Position numbers and translations under genes: made by a program | The notes under the pieces: model-generated | Told to the model about the DNA's origin: nothing | The model's database searches: none | What the model saw: only the letters and a program-made list of their open reading frames with translations | Source: Setoptus koraiensis | Lineage: Eukaryota; Arthropoda | Direction of reading: 5' to 3' | Assembly: GCA_048013815.1 (NCBI GenBank) | Contig: CM106586.1 | Location: 23,188,001-23,252,000 of the forward strand | Length of the DNA: 64,000 nucleotides | Shown here: positions 1 to 11,950 of the stretch, in pieces | Numbering within the stretch: the first letter of the stretch is position 1 | How the letters are laid out: each line of letters begins with the position of its first letter

Positions 1-1917
1 GAGTTAATCTTATTTGCTTCACATAACTTATCCTTGTATCTTTTGTGTGTGTCATTATCATAATTCACATCATTAGAGTAATGCAGCAGAATTTAGCTTT
101 CGATCGTTGGCTTCTATGTTGCCAATAGTCGCCACTTCTTATGATATAGGGGCGCTATTTGCAGCAGCACCACCACCAAACATAGCAATACATTCATCCA
201 TAGATTAGCTAGTTGCAGCTTTCACGTGATACTAGTTGAGTATTTACTAGTGAATATCATGAGTTGTTGCTGACCGCTAGCCACTACATGAAATTAGACA
301 AGGTCTCTCTGGTCAGCTGGAAACTAAATTGATTGAGTATAGTAGTAATCCAGTCGTAACATAGTCGTCATCAGCAACACAAGCATGAGTGTGAGCGTTG
401 GCGGATAATATCATGGTTCATGATATATAGTGCTTACCGTAAGGAGCCGACTACTTAGGAAATTCAGTTACATACTCTCAATCTTTCAGTGCAAGCTACC
501 ATTTGGTGCCTATATGTGCCTTACCGTTTGCTGTTAACGCTAGTCGCTACCGTTAGGTATAAGAGCGTATGTTTACATGAATATTCAGCATCGTGCCAAT
601 AGTTAATCTATTCAGTGGATATCTATAGCAGCTGATTAACTGACCATCCACTTATTGCCAACTAGAATCTTGCTCTGGTCACTGAGAGCGTCATTAAACG
701 GTGTCTCCCTTTGATCACGATCAACATAATTAACATCAGAAACGTTGGTTAGTTAGTTGCCTGTTAGTTGGGCAGCTCTAATAAAGACAAAAAAATCTAT
801 CCGCTTTCATGATTTGTCGCTACTCGAAATAGACTACGACCATAGTGGCTTGAACTTACCTATAAGCCAACAAAAGCCCAACTCGCACAACAGTATTAAT
901 TAATGTTAACGAAGCTTGCCAAATGGATTAGATTAGCTCGAATCGAGCTTACTAGAAACTACTGTTTGCTACCGCTATCAATAGTCAAAAATATCAACAA
1001 AATGCACTTGAAACAAACACGTTCGCATCGGCCATGAAACGCCCGAGGTCTCTCTTTCTGTGTGTGTGTTTATACAGTTTGTATAGGTATATGACAGTGC
1101 GGACAAAAACCACCCACTACTAGACCCACTGGCACTACCACCGCCAAATACGACTGGAACACTTTATTTACGACCGTCGTGATATACTTTATGCTAAATC
1201 ATAATCAATTAGAGCTTAATCAATGGGGCGCCCCAGATAGGTTCAACACTTGCCGTTGCTTTCTTTCCTACTCTTTCGCACTCGAATGCAAGCAATATCA
1301 TCTCTTTGCCTTTGGACATTCCTATTGACTTGCAATGATCAGTCTCAGACTGACTTAAGTGCTCAAGACGTCATAAATAAACTCAGTACGACAAGGCAAT
1401 TCAATTGGTGGTGGTGGTGAGATCGAAATGAATGGTCCTCAATCAATTTACACAAGACACTTCGACAAAATGAGAGGCTCAAGAAGTTAATAAGCAAACG
1501 AAAGTGCATGTACCTCTTTTAGTCACTAAGCTTCAAGTCGTCGTCAGTTCGTGCACACCTCAAATCAGTAATACTTTCCCATGAACACAATCCCAGCTAA
1601 GTACATCCTCATAGCAGCCTGAAATTTACAGCAAATTCAACGAATCGCTGTAAAGGACCTTTGACTAATTTGGAAACCGTGTTCCATCGACGAAACCTGA
1701 TGAAATGCAGATCAGTATGCGGCTTTGACCTTGATTCCCAGATTATACCAAGACCAAAACGAGAGAGAGAGAGAGAAAATGAAGTTGAAATTCGCAGAAT
1801 CTATGACAACACTAACACAACTCATTTATATATGTATATACATTTATACAGGGAAACACTACAATGTACAGGCACTATAACAGTTAGAACATTCGGATTG
1901 GATTTGCATTACAGATT
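1..1917. other. Intergenic, no gene seen
   Basis: I see no convincing coding region, RNA gene or mobile element here. Open frames are short, begin with non-ATG codons and have no recognisable family. There is a short GA run near 1762-1776 and an AT-rich stretch before the 3' end of the GNL2 gene at 1918. It may hold 3' untranslated and regulatory sequence. Confidence 0.5.
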
Positions 1918-3330
1918 CTAAGCGGTGCTCTCTTTCTCATCATCGTGCTTGTTAGCTTTTTCGAGCGGGGGAGGTTCTACGAAATATGGCAAACGACCTC
2001 GTTGCCAATCGTTGAGTACCATCTTGGAAACTGTGTTAACATCAGGTTGACCACCTTTGAGTAGTTTTCCTGTTCTCCTGCCGATCATCTCTAAGAAGTG
2101 ATTCGCATCTGTCCATTCGTCAATCTTGTAATGCTTTAACAAAAAGTCTTTATCAACGCGTCTCAGAAGCTCCGGTATGTGAGATTCTGGTTCTTGAATG
2201 TTTTCTACTCTGACAACATTCTTCAATACGATATCAGTGTCGGTTTCATCGTGCGGGTGTACAACTCCTGGACAGTCTATAAGATATATACCTTTCATCA
2301 GAGATATATATTGCCAAACTTTGGTTTCACCGGCAATTGGTGCGACATCGCAGACTTTTTTGGATTTTAACGCGTTGATCAAAGAGCTTTTACCAACATT
2401 CGGATAACCAACAATACCAACGCTTATTTGTTTCTTGTCGTCATGGAGCCGTGCAAACTGCCTCAGTAGTCCAAACAAATCTGCCTTACCAAATGGATGA
2501 GTCATTGATGCTCTGAATGACAAAGTGGGGTACTCTTTGGACAATATGCCTACCCAATTTTTGGTTACTTGAACAGGAACTAGATCACATTTGTTTAGCA
2601 CTATGACCAGATGTTTGAAAGGCTTTTCCTTCTTGAGATAAGTCTCTAGATACGTAGACCTTGTTCCCATCGGATCTCTCACGTCTACAACTTGAATTAG
2701 CACATCGGACGAGTCGATAACTTTGAACAGTTCATTATATATTCTCTTAGATTGGCCAGCCTTCAAAAGAGGATCTCGCTTTTCATCTTTGAATTCCATT
2801 TCTCTCTTTTCCACTTGAGAGCCTAATTGGAAGTCATCCTCTTCGTTATATTTGGCTTGTTTTTGTTCGGCATCGTTGACAAGATCAGCATAATCATGCG
2901 CCTTGATATTTGGCCTTTTTCGTTTGGCCTTCTGGCCGAAAGTCTTATCGAAGGGCTGAGTTTCTAGTACGTGCATTCTAGAGTGTTTGGCACGTTCATT
3001 CAATAGTGTGACAGGCAGCTTAGTTGGCTTGAGAACGACCTGAGTGGGATCTTTGATAGTTTTTGTTAATTCTTCTTGAAACTTTTGCAAAGCATCCTGT
3101 GTGACAGTTCTTGTGTTACCGAACCACTTTTGGTTGGGTGCTATTCTGGCCACAGTGCCACTCTTATGATATGACTGATGTACTGCAGGCTTGATGATTT
3201 TTCCTTTAGAATTTCTAATGGGTTTGCCGCCTTTGTACATCATCAACCGTTTGATGGTGGCCTTGTCACGAAGGTTTGTTTCGCCCTTCTTCCTGGGCCG
3301 GTCGACATTTAGGCTGTGATTACTGGGCAT
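1918..3330 (-). CDS. GNL2: Nucleolar GTP-binding protein 2 (NOG2/GNL2)
   Basis: This is a 470-residue protein of the circularly permuted YlqF/NOG GTPase family, which acts in the nucleolus on pre-60S ribosomes. The motifs occur in permuted order: a VVDVRDP stretch near residue 210, G4 as LNKCDL near 245, G1 as GYPNVGKSS near 307 and G3 as DCPG near 350. The N-terminal NGP1NT region (KPNHSLN-like start, then [17 protein letters not shown]) is conserved. The frame opens with ATG and is not interrupted by an intron. It ends shortly after the PYFVEPPP segment, so the long basic C-terminal tail of human and fly orthologues (about 670-730 residues, from memory) is mostly absent. Either the orthologue is short or a 3' exon was missed. 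The family call is secure. Confidence 0.95.
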   Translation of the reverse strand: MPSNHSLNVDRPRKKGETNLRDKATIKRLMMYKGGKPIRNSKGKIIKPAVHQSYHKSGTVARIAPNQKWFGNTRTVTQDALQKFQEELTKTIKDPTQVVLKPTKLPVTLLNERAKHSRMHVLETQPFDKTFGQKAKRKRPNIKAHDYADLVNDAEQKQAKYNEEDDFQLGSQVEKREMEFKDEKRDPLLKAGQSKRIYNELFKVIDSSDVLIQVVDVRDPMGTRSTYLETYLKKEKPFKHLVIVLNKCDLVPVQVTKNWVGILSKEYPTLSFRASMTHPFGKADLFGLLRQFARLHDDKKQISVGIVGYPNVGKSSLINALKSKKVCDVAPIAGETKVWQYISLMKGIYLIDCPGVVHPHDETDTDIVLKNVVRVENIQEPESHIPELLRRVDKDFLLKHYKIDEWTDANHFLEMIGRRTGKLLKGGQPDVNTVSKMVLNDWQRGRLPYFVEPPPLEKANKHDDEKESTA

Positions 3331-4232
3331 CTTGGTTGTTACGATTCAAAATTAATTAATTAAATTATAATCTAACATATATTTGAATATTTATGTATGT
3401 ATGCATGCATACTTCATTAGTGTAAAATATTGGAGAAGGATATCAAAAATTTTCACTTTAGATTCGAATCTGGCATGACAGAATTAAAAAACCACGTTAC
3501 TTCATTTTCACGCATGCGCACTCAGACAGCGCCGGGATTCAAAAGTGAGAGGCCCGCGCTAGCTGAGGCTGCCATTGGCATTATTTTAACGGCAAATTAA
3601 TGAGGTCGGCTAATTGTGCCAGTAATCAACCGAATCGAACAGTCAAAAGTGAATCTCTTTTGTCGCAATACTTATTCTATTAATATGCATGGTCGCACAA
3701 ACGATCACAAATGATCCAACAAACGCCCTGGCCATTGAAACCTCATGAATCAATTTTGCTACTACCATTGTATTTATATTATTTCCTGGGCTAAGCTATT
3801 TTTGTTGTGGGTGAAGCTATTCAGCAACTCGCCTCCGACGTAAATATTTAATGGTATGAGTATGGGGCCAGTAGATGATAATTGGACCCTCAAGGCCAGT
3901 CGCCTGACGCGACTACAAAGAATTGATAAATTGCTGGACATTGAGGACACTAATGTGTTCTGCGCTGACCATTAATAGACAAAAATACTTCGGTTTCGAA
4001 TGCATAGACCTGCCGAGAATTGTTATCTTGTTCAGACTTTATTGACTTAGTCGAAAAGAAAGAAAGAGAAATTACATAATAATAGAGCTCGCTCGGTCGA
4101 CTTAAATAAATGGCCTCTGGCTCTCATTCTGTAGGTATGATCTAATGTTTGTGTGTGTGAGTGACATTCCGATGGCCACACAATAAACGAACAAACAAAT
4201 AAAATATCTCATCTATCATACAAGTGCTATTG
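3331..4232. other. Intergenic between GNL2 and PPP2R3
   Basis: No gene was found. It contains the promoter side of GNL2 (right after 3330) and the 3' flank of PPP2R3. A palindromic segment near 3462-3475 (agattcgaatct) resembles a tRNA B-box, but no cloverleaf could be built around it. Confidence 0.5.
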
Positions 4233-7200
4233 TCATATTGAGGTACCTTCTAGCACTTTGCTTGAGACCGTAGTGGTAGTTGCATTGTTGTTGCTTGCTG
4301 TTGTTGTGTAGCTACTCTCCTCCGATACTAGCAGCTCGTATTCCTCTGCGGCATACCTGTCCCAATCGGATATAACAACACCGTCTTTAGTGGCATCCCT
4401 TGCCGAGGCAAATTCCCTAGACTCATGTTCTAAGTATTTCTCCAGATTAATAAATGTATCGAAGAAAATGGGCGTCATTCGACTTCTTTTGAGATCTGAC
4501 AATGTTATCTTATTTGGTATATTTGGATTGACTAAATCTAATATCTGACAAGCACAATCTTGGAAGGGAAACGCCTCTATACCCATTAATTCTAGACGTT
4601 TCATTTGCTCATAGTAAAAATATTCCATTTCATACATGGATATGAAGCCATCGCCATCTAGATCCATTAATCTAAACCAATATTCTATACTTCTCGGATG
4701 CTTTTTATCCTCTTCGGCTATAAGAAACCAAACAAATTCAGTGTAACTCAATTTACCTGTTCTAGCCACCTCCCTAGATACAATACCCATAAATATTCTG
4801 TCGATTATTCTGGACGATATAGCGGCATCATTGTGTCTGGCAAGATCATCTTTACTAATCAGGAGATCATGATCTTGGTCTAATGTCCAAAATTTACAAT
4901 AAATCACATAGAAATGTTCATAGCTAAAATAATCAGTTATCTGATTGATATCCTCCTCTTGGCTCAATACGGACAATACCGGCAAAAGGTTACTCCTTCT
5001 TAATTCGCTTAATGATATCTTCCCTGTCCAACTTCTGTTGATACAAAAGAATATACGCGCTACAACAGTTTGTATGTAGCGCATGTGGAAATCTGGCGCC
5101 GCTCTCAAGAATGACAATCCCGGATGATCTTCGATGATTGATTGTAATAGAGGCACAAAATCTTCGGGTATCAAGTATTTGCGCTGGCCAAGAGTTAATA
5201 TGTGAACGAAACGCGACGCGGCATCATTGCACGAACTAATCACTCTGATAATTTTACACAGTTTAGACGACAAGAGAGATAGTTTTGAATTAGAATCTCG
5301 GGTTTTGCACAGGTCATCATATTAATCAAGAGAGATATCATGACTTAAGGGCGCCTGGTTGCACTTACTTTCTCCAACAAACTAAAAATTGATCACAGGT
5401 AATGAAATTCTGGTTTCCCGATGATTCGAGCGCCGCCGAACCCGTGTCGAAGCTAGCGGCCTTTTTGAGCGTTCGAAAGGTTCTCTTTTCGCCATTGTTA
5501 CCGGTGCCCTTTGTATTCATTTCCTTCAACTGATGCATCACATACAGGTAAAGAGGCTCCTTGTAGTACTCGGACAATCCGCACGCCAGTGCAATGGTGT
5601 GGAAGTTTCGGTTTCTACTTGGTCCAACAAGGGCTGCCCTTCGTTCGGGAAACTTGTTAAAACAAGCCGCGATGTTCTTATTCTGAATCTCTATCTCGTA
5701 TGTGTTAGGTTTTCCATTTGGATGATAGAATCTAGGTATTTTCTGGCTAGTGTTTATTGTACCGCTTGTTTGACTTGAGCGTCGCCTCAAACTGGTTCGT
5801 CTCAATAACAAGTTGCCTGTTTCGGCCTATGATGAACAGAACGACGACAAACAATCAAATCAAAGATGAAGAATTAATTAATGTTTCCAATATGTAACAT
5901 GATTGTGGCACAAACGAATATGCTTCTGCAACTCACCTGGTTCAAATTGGCATTATCAGATGCCAACGACACTCTAGATTTGTATGTTTGTTTGCTGCTT
6001 TGCTCTGTTGTTGAGGAATATTGGCTGCTTAGGGAACCATCGTCGCTCGAGCCATCTGATTTGCTGGTATCGTAATCGATGACGAAATTATTGTCATCGC
6101 TTGGACTCTTTTCAAATTGTTGAACACGCTCTAAAACGGAGCCCCTGGCCAATAATTGTTTGACGGAACTTTTGGATGATGCTTGCGCAGTGGACGATGA
6201 TGATAAACCTGAATTGCCACCTAGCCATTGACTATCGACACTAGACACTGACCAGGAACTTAATAAGGTCTTTTTACCTAAACTACGCTGACGTCTATTA
6301 TTGGCCGATATAAACGGCTCTCCTTCTTCCCATTTTTCGCGTGCCTTACTCACGTTGACTTGTTTAGGTGGCTTGAAGCTAGATACGATACTAGGCAGAG
6401 AATTGAGCGATTGCTTATTGATATTGTTTGGATGTTTGGGCGAATCATAAATTCTAGATTTTGCATTTGTTACAACAGAAGATTTAATCGACGATGTTGT
6501 CTGACGGGGTGGCGGAGGAATATTAAATTGCAACCTTGGCGATGGGGCCGGATTGATAGTTATAGAAGCTGTTGAGGCAGAAGAAGAAGAAGTAGAATCA
6601 TCTCTCTTATTAGTGGCGATTGTAGTCGCATCATCGAAACTTGATGATTTTATCAGACCCTTATTTGATTTAGGTGACTCTTGTTGAGAAATTGTAGTTT
6701 TTTGGTTGCCACTGTTGGTTGCAGTATCTTCTTGTGACCTTTCTTTTGTCACTTTCGGAACAGAGATTTTGCTACTGCTGTTGCTGCTGATTTTATTAGT
6801 TGAACCATTGATTGATGATGGAATAGATGATGGTGTGTCTGTTGTGGCAGAAACCTTTTTCTTTTGGCCTGTTCTATCTTCTTTATCTTCACTACCACTA
6901 ACATCACCACTGTCATCTGCTGCTGATGATTTTGTTAGCACCTTTCTTCTCACAACTCTTCGAGTTTTTGTGGCTGTTGATGAATTAGGACTAGGATCTC
7001 TAGTACTCGTCTTTGACTTGGTCTCAGATCCGTCAGGATTTGCAACAGTGTCATCACTACTGGACACTGGCGACTTCTTAGTCAAGACCTTCTTCCTGTC
7101 ATGGCTGCTAGATCTAGGCTCACGGCTCTTAGCAGTATCGTCTTTAGAGGTGGAAATTTCCTGCTTTTATTAGAGTATTAGATTAGAATACATTCGAATG

Positions 7201-7911
7201 CAGAGGATAAATGAATGTTCAATGATCGCATCGCCATCATGCAAACAATTAGTTGGAATTTTTTGTCTATAATCAACTTACAACTTGTGGTTTGGTGTGA
7301 GAGCTACCGTATTTTAAGGGCCTCGATACAGTTCCACTCGCGGTGGTCGAGGTTGTTGTTGGGCTAATTTGGCTTGTAGACTCTGTTTTGCTTGGCACTG
7401 AACAGGCGGAAGTCTTGGCGGGCGAAACTAACGATTCACCTGTTGCTTTTGGCTCAACTAGATTTCGTTCTGGCTGAGATTGTTGTTGCGACGAAGCAAA
7501 ACTTGATTGAGTGCTAACGATTGACTCATTTCCGCTTCGCTTTTCAGCATATTGATCGTGTTTTGTTTTGTTTGTTCTAGAATTCAGACCGAACACTAGC
7601 CTGTTCTTTTGTATTTCCGAAGTGTTTCTGGCAGTCATGGTCATGTCTTGCTGTTGCTGGCGTTGCTGCTGTTGAGCCGTTGAGTTGCAGTCGCTGGCTG
7701 TATCAGTTCTCGATCTCATTCCTTGTTTATCGGACGATGATGAATAAACATTTGTATCTTTTGTTGCTGTTATTGTCGCTTGCTTAATGTCGCTGTTCGT
7801 TGTAGTTTCATGACAACTATCTAATGGCTGCTGGGCTGTGTTTTTATCTTTAACTTGTTTACTGTTGCTTCTGCTGCTGGTGCCAAAAACGTTATTATTA
7901 CAATGTTTCAT
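4233..7911 (-). CDS. PPP2R3A: PP2A regulatory subunit B'' (PPP2R3 family), four exons
   Basis: This regulatory B'' subunit of protein phosphatase 2A is calcium-responsive and directs PP2A to substrates. Four exons fit on the minus strand: 7282-7911, 5937-7160, 5369-5826 and 4233-5244. Introns are 121, 110 and 124 bp, each with a GTAAGT or GTGAGT donor and a CAG or TAG acceptor, and the phases match. The product is 1107 residues. Residues 1 to about 640 are Ser/Thr/Gln-rich and look disordered. The B'' core starts at IPRFYHPNGKP near 648, runs through FLVCWRK joined to VISSCNDAASRF across intron 3, and includes EDFVPLLQ, INRSWTGKISLSELR and two EF-hand-like loops (DQDHDLLIS near 892, DLDGDGFIS near 964). 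Exon 4 is highly conserved with human PPP2R3A as I recall it. A long N-terminal extension is also typical of PR130-type isoforms. The start used is the ATG at 7911; further 5' exons cannot be excluded. Confidence 0.9.
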
Positions 7912-9210
7912 ATCAACAAAACAAACAAACTGTGTCCTCTTTTTCTTCCTCTACTCTCTTGTTACTGTGTGAACTCTTGATTGCTCACAATGATGTGTCG
8001 CGCGTGGCTTTTTTTTATTTTATAGTTGGTTGGTGTTGGATGCATTCGTCAAATGTGATGGACACAGTGACAAGTGATGATCAAGTAGCTGTAGTTGATT
8101 ATGATTGCATAAATGTGAATATAAATATAAAATGTTTGCCCGCATAGTTTATTGTTATTATTATACAAGTATTTAGTTGTTCTTTTCTTCACATTGATCA
8201 CATTGAGCAAGCAACACCTCTACACATGTGTATCAATCTATATTTACCTAGTTGTTATTCTTTGCATCGGACTGAACTGAACTGAACACTGTGTAGTTGA
8301 GTTATTTTTGTTTGAGGAAAACAAGCATAGCCTCGCTTGAATCCAGTGATCGATGATACTAGCCAGCCAGTCAGTCAGCCAGCCAGACAACAATGAGTGT
8401 GTCGCATCTTATTCTTAAATCTATAACAATATACATGTACACCATGAATCAGCTAGAATCACACAATGTAATGCACACGAAGGTTGAGGTTATCACTTTG
8501 ACCCCCTTTCTCTCTTGCTCGCTTTATTATGTCTGAACCGAACGATATATAACTCCAATCAGCTAGTATTCAATGTGTTATTATGTAATTATTCAATAGT
8601 GATGATTTATATCAATTCGTTCGTTTAAGTTGGCTTTTGTTGTTGTTGTCGTTGTTGTTGCCGCTGCTACTACTGTTGCTGTTGCATATTAATGCACATG
8701 TAGATAAATGTCCAACAGATGAAATGCCTATTGCTCCGACAAATTTGCTCATTTTAGCTAGAATTTCAATTAGTAGTCAGTTCAATTATCAGTTCAGTCA
8801 GTAAGCTATTTGTTTTGTTTGCTGCTGCTGCTTGTGCATATTCCGTGCATCTCACACACTCCAAACTAACAGTAACAGTAATAATAATAATAATAATAAT
8901 AGTAATAACAATAATGGTAATAGTAAAAACTGGAAAGTGAAAACTATTTCACCATTCAACTCGGCAAATCATCTCGAACGAGCCTCTCCCTCTCTGTCTC
9001 CGTCTCGATGATTATGATAATGCCACCATTATTACATGGTGATTCGAGTTGCTAACTCCGCTATATCCAATCAGTGAGAGTTCGCGTACCATCTCCATCA
9101 TGATAATACTGAAACCCACTTCTATAGAGCCAATGATATTAGAATAGATAGATGATGGCGTGGGCGAGAGAATGAGAATTCTTCTTTTAACTGCATTATT
9201 TGCATTATTT

Positions 9211-9250
9211 GCATCATGCAACATCATGCAACATCATGCAACATCATGCA
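9211..9250. repeat. Tandem decamer ACATCATGCA, four copies
   Basis: Four consecutive 10-bp units lie here (the first begins GCATCATGCA), preceded by two related ATTATTTGC units. A degenerate fifth copy follows near 9261. It is a small minisatellite in noncoding sequence. Confidence 0.9.
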
Positions 9251-10660
9251 ACAACAGAAGAACATCATGCAATGAGAGACAGAGACATGGAAGAAAACTC
9301 AACTAGCGAGTGGGTAAACGCATCCAGCGTAGGCGGCAAACTCTATATGCCATCTGCCTATCAATCTACATGTACCTAGCGACCATGCACATAGCGACTT
9401 CCACTTCGCCAATATACTTGCGCTTACTAGTGGCAACACCTTGTAAATGGTGGAAGCAAACAGACAGCAGAGAGCGTAAATGTTAAAAAGAGCCAAGCTT
9501 GTTTGCAAACCGTTGCCTAGTTTAATAATGATGATTCTCTAGACATCTTGTGTCTAGATGAGCGTTAGCGCCAGCGCCAGTCTCAGCCAATCTTGTCGCA
9601 ACGACTATAGTAGTTTGCGGTGCTTGCTTCTTCTTTTGCCCCTAAGTAATTAATTCATTATACATACACATATGGAGCAACAACAGCAACTAAACCAGAC
9701 TATGCTGTAGAGATCAAATTGAGAATAGACAACAAGCTTTAGCAGCTAGACTCTTCTATAAGATAGAGAGCATTTACTGACATGATAGCAGTCAGCTCGC
9801 GAAGAGGAGGAAGCATGCGTTTCTTCCTTTATTTTACTCATTCTCATTTATATTCAAGTTGTATTTATCTACAATAGCAGGCACAACACACATCAACTTG
9901 ATAAAATAAAATGCTGCCTGACATGAGACAAGAGATGTGGCGACTCGGGCGAATTGGGCAACTATGATTATTAATATTATTGCGACAATGTTGTTTTTGT
10001 TGATGCTGTTGTCGGATTTACAGATGAAATGACGATATAGGCTCTATGTAGACATCATTAGACTACCACTGTAAATAATCCGAGATGAGCTATGATTCCA
10101 ATGAATGTGTGATCGACAATGATTTTCAGCAACAACAACAATCTTGTATTCTACGTCGCTATCTCAAAATGATCTATCCAATATATGCCATCTATACACA
10201 CAATAATAACCATGTTATACGTTCTGGCGAGATAAGTGTAAAGAGCCTTGTCTGAAAATGATTATGTATACACCATTTAATATATAACTGTTTATAGTGT
10301 AAAGCTACAGCATAAGTCCGATGACAATCCCAACGAGAATTAACGCTGTCTCAGCATCAAGTGATGTCCGACACGAGACATGAGGCACCAATGTGTCTAT
10401 GCATATTCACTCTCTCGATCTCTATATATATTTAGTTGTGTGGCATGTTGAAAGACACAGATAAAAGAGTGAATGTGAACAGGCTAATTGTGTTTGTTTA
10501 GTAAGTGAGACCGTTATTCCGTTCCATTCAAATAGTTACATAAGCTCATCTTATCGAACTATGCAAGATGCTTGCACAAAAAGATCGCACATGAATTTTG
10601 TGAGCCTTGTACTTTTCAAGAAAACGTGCCGGTATTGTCTTTTCATTCGATGTATCTTTC

Positions 10661-10665
<5 letters not shown>

Positions 10666-10697
<32 letters not shown>
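10666..10697. repeat. CT dinucleotide microsatellite
   Basis: An uninterrupted CT/TC run of about 32 bp in noncoding DNA. Confidence 0.95.
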
Positions 10698-10698
<1 letters not shown>

Positions 10699-10969
10699 GC
10701 GGATCGATTATCCAAGAAAAAAAAGCTAAATAAATCGTAGCTCGCTGAAAAGAGGCAGTCGAGATTTTATCATCTGGAACCGTTTCAGCACTCAGCATTA
10801 ATCGTTGAGTGATAGAGCTAGACCACCGTGATGATGACCAATACTGTCGAACGGTCCGTTTTTCACGAATACCCGCGAAATTCGCTCCACTGTACTACTT
10901 CAAGCGAGAGGTTGCTGGTAGCTGATCGTTGCAGTGTATTTGACACTTCAACAACCTCGCAGACAGTTC

Positions 10970-10973
<4 letters not shown>

Positions 10974-11021
<48 letters not shown>
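10974..11021. repeat. AC dinucleotide microsatellite
   Basis: An uninterrupted AC/CA run of about 48 bp, just before the decayed coding segment at about 11.07 kb. Confidence 0.95.
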
Positions 11022-11023
<2 letters not shown>

Positions 11024-11067
11024 ATTAGTTAGTTAGTACACATATTATCACAAAATTGTACCACTAA

Positions 11068-11950
11068 TTGTCTCAAGGAAAATTATTACCGAACGATGTC
11101 TACACCTATCAAATAATCCCTATAATATTGATCTCGCAAACAATAATACAGTTGTCACATTTTTGCATCTCTCTACTGACTAATGATACAGTTCGGAATC
11201 CTAATCAGACAGTCGATTACGAATTATCCGATGACATTGTAGAGAGTGGGGCAAAGATCTTTGGACCCACTATATTCAGCGCGATTGTTGATCAACAAAA
11301 TGGCGACCGCAAGTACATGCCTCCGATGCCAGCTTTGTTCGGCAAAAGTGTTGTGGCTAGGCATCGACTAGAGAGTAGACCAGAATTTATCACAAAACCG
11401 TTTTAGATTTGTCTTTTGGATTCTTGTGAACCTCTCGTATCTCTTGTGACAGTGACCGCAGGTCGACCTAGCAAGGAAGATCTAATGACCAGACCAGATT
11501 CATTGGGTTTCGGTGTGAGCAATTATAAGGACGCAACCTTGGTAGATGCAGATGATAAACATGCTCGCTCGTAATTTGTTGGAATTTTTAAAAGTCAGAT
11601 CTAGACAAGTCAATTACAGCGACACACAAATTATATACAATCAGCACATTCTGGTGGCTTGCAAGAAGATCAGAGAATCATTCAGAGGCCGTCTTGAGGC
11701 TCGCGTATCACCATTGATGGCAACACGTTGCGGAGTGAGAGTTCAGACAGGCACCATAACAAGCAATCTATTTTGGATTGAAGGTCCTTATCAAAAGAGA
11801 GTGGAATTCCGTCACTATTCAACATAGTATAGCACTTAAGCAGAATGGCTGACTGGCTCGAAAAGAATGGGCCTAAGATGATCCTTAAGTTGGTGGGATG
11901 CAAATATCCAGACCTCCCTTTATTGTTCGGTTACCCAGAGCAACGAACTT
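11068..11950 (+). pseudogene. Decayed coding fossil, family not identified
   Basis: About 0.9 kb on the plus strand reads like former coding sequence spread over more than one frame, with several breaks. Protein-like segments include MPPMPALFGKSVVARH with RPEFITKPF, then GRLEARVSPLMATRCGVRV with FWIEGPYQKRVEFRHYS, and MADWLEKNGPKMILKLVG near the end. The composition is unlike the surrounding repeat-rich DNA. I could not place the family. An old virus-derived insertion (for example from a viral structural protein) and a host pseudogene are both possible. No terminal repeats were seen. It is treated as a fossil and is not assigned a function. Confidence 0.5.

Larger units (their letters stand above)
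7912..11059. other. Gene-poor intergenic stretch with simple repeats
   Basis: No gene is supported. The sequence is AT-rich with AAT runs (8879-8902), tandem ACATCATGCA decamers, CT and AC microsatellites (listed separately) and many TTG/CAA triplets. It is the 5' flank of PPP2R3 and may contain its promoter and upstream noncoding exons. Confidence 0.5.

Noticed and set aside
3455-3480. tRNA B-box-like AGATTCGAATCT
   Set aside because: It is a simple palindrome without surrounding cloverleaf arms.
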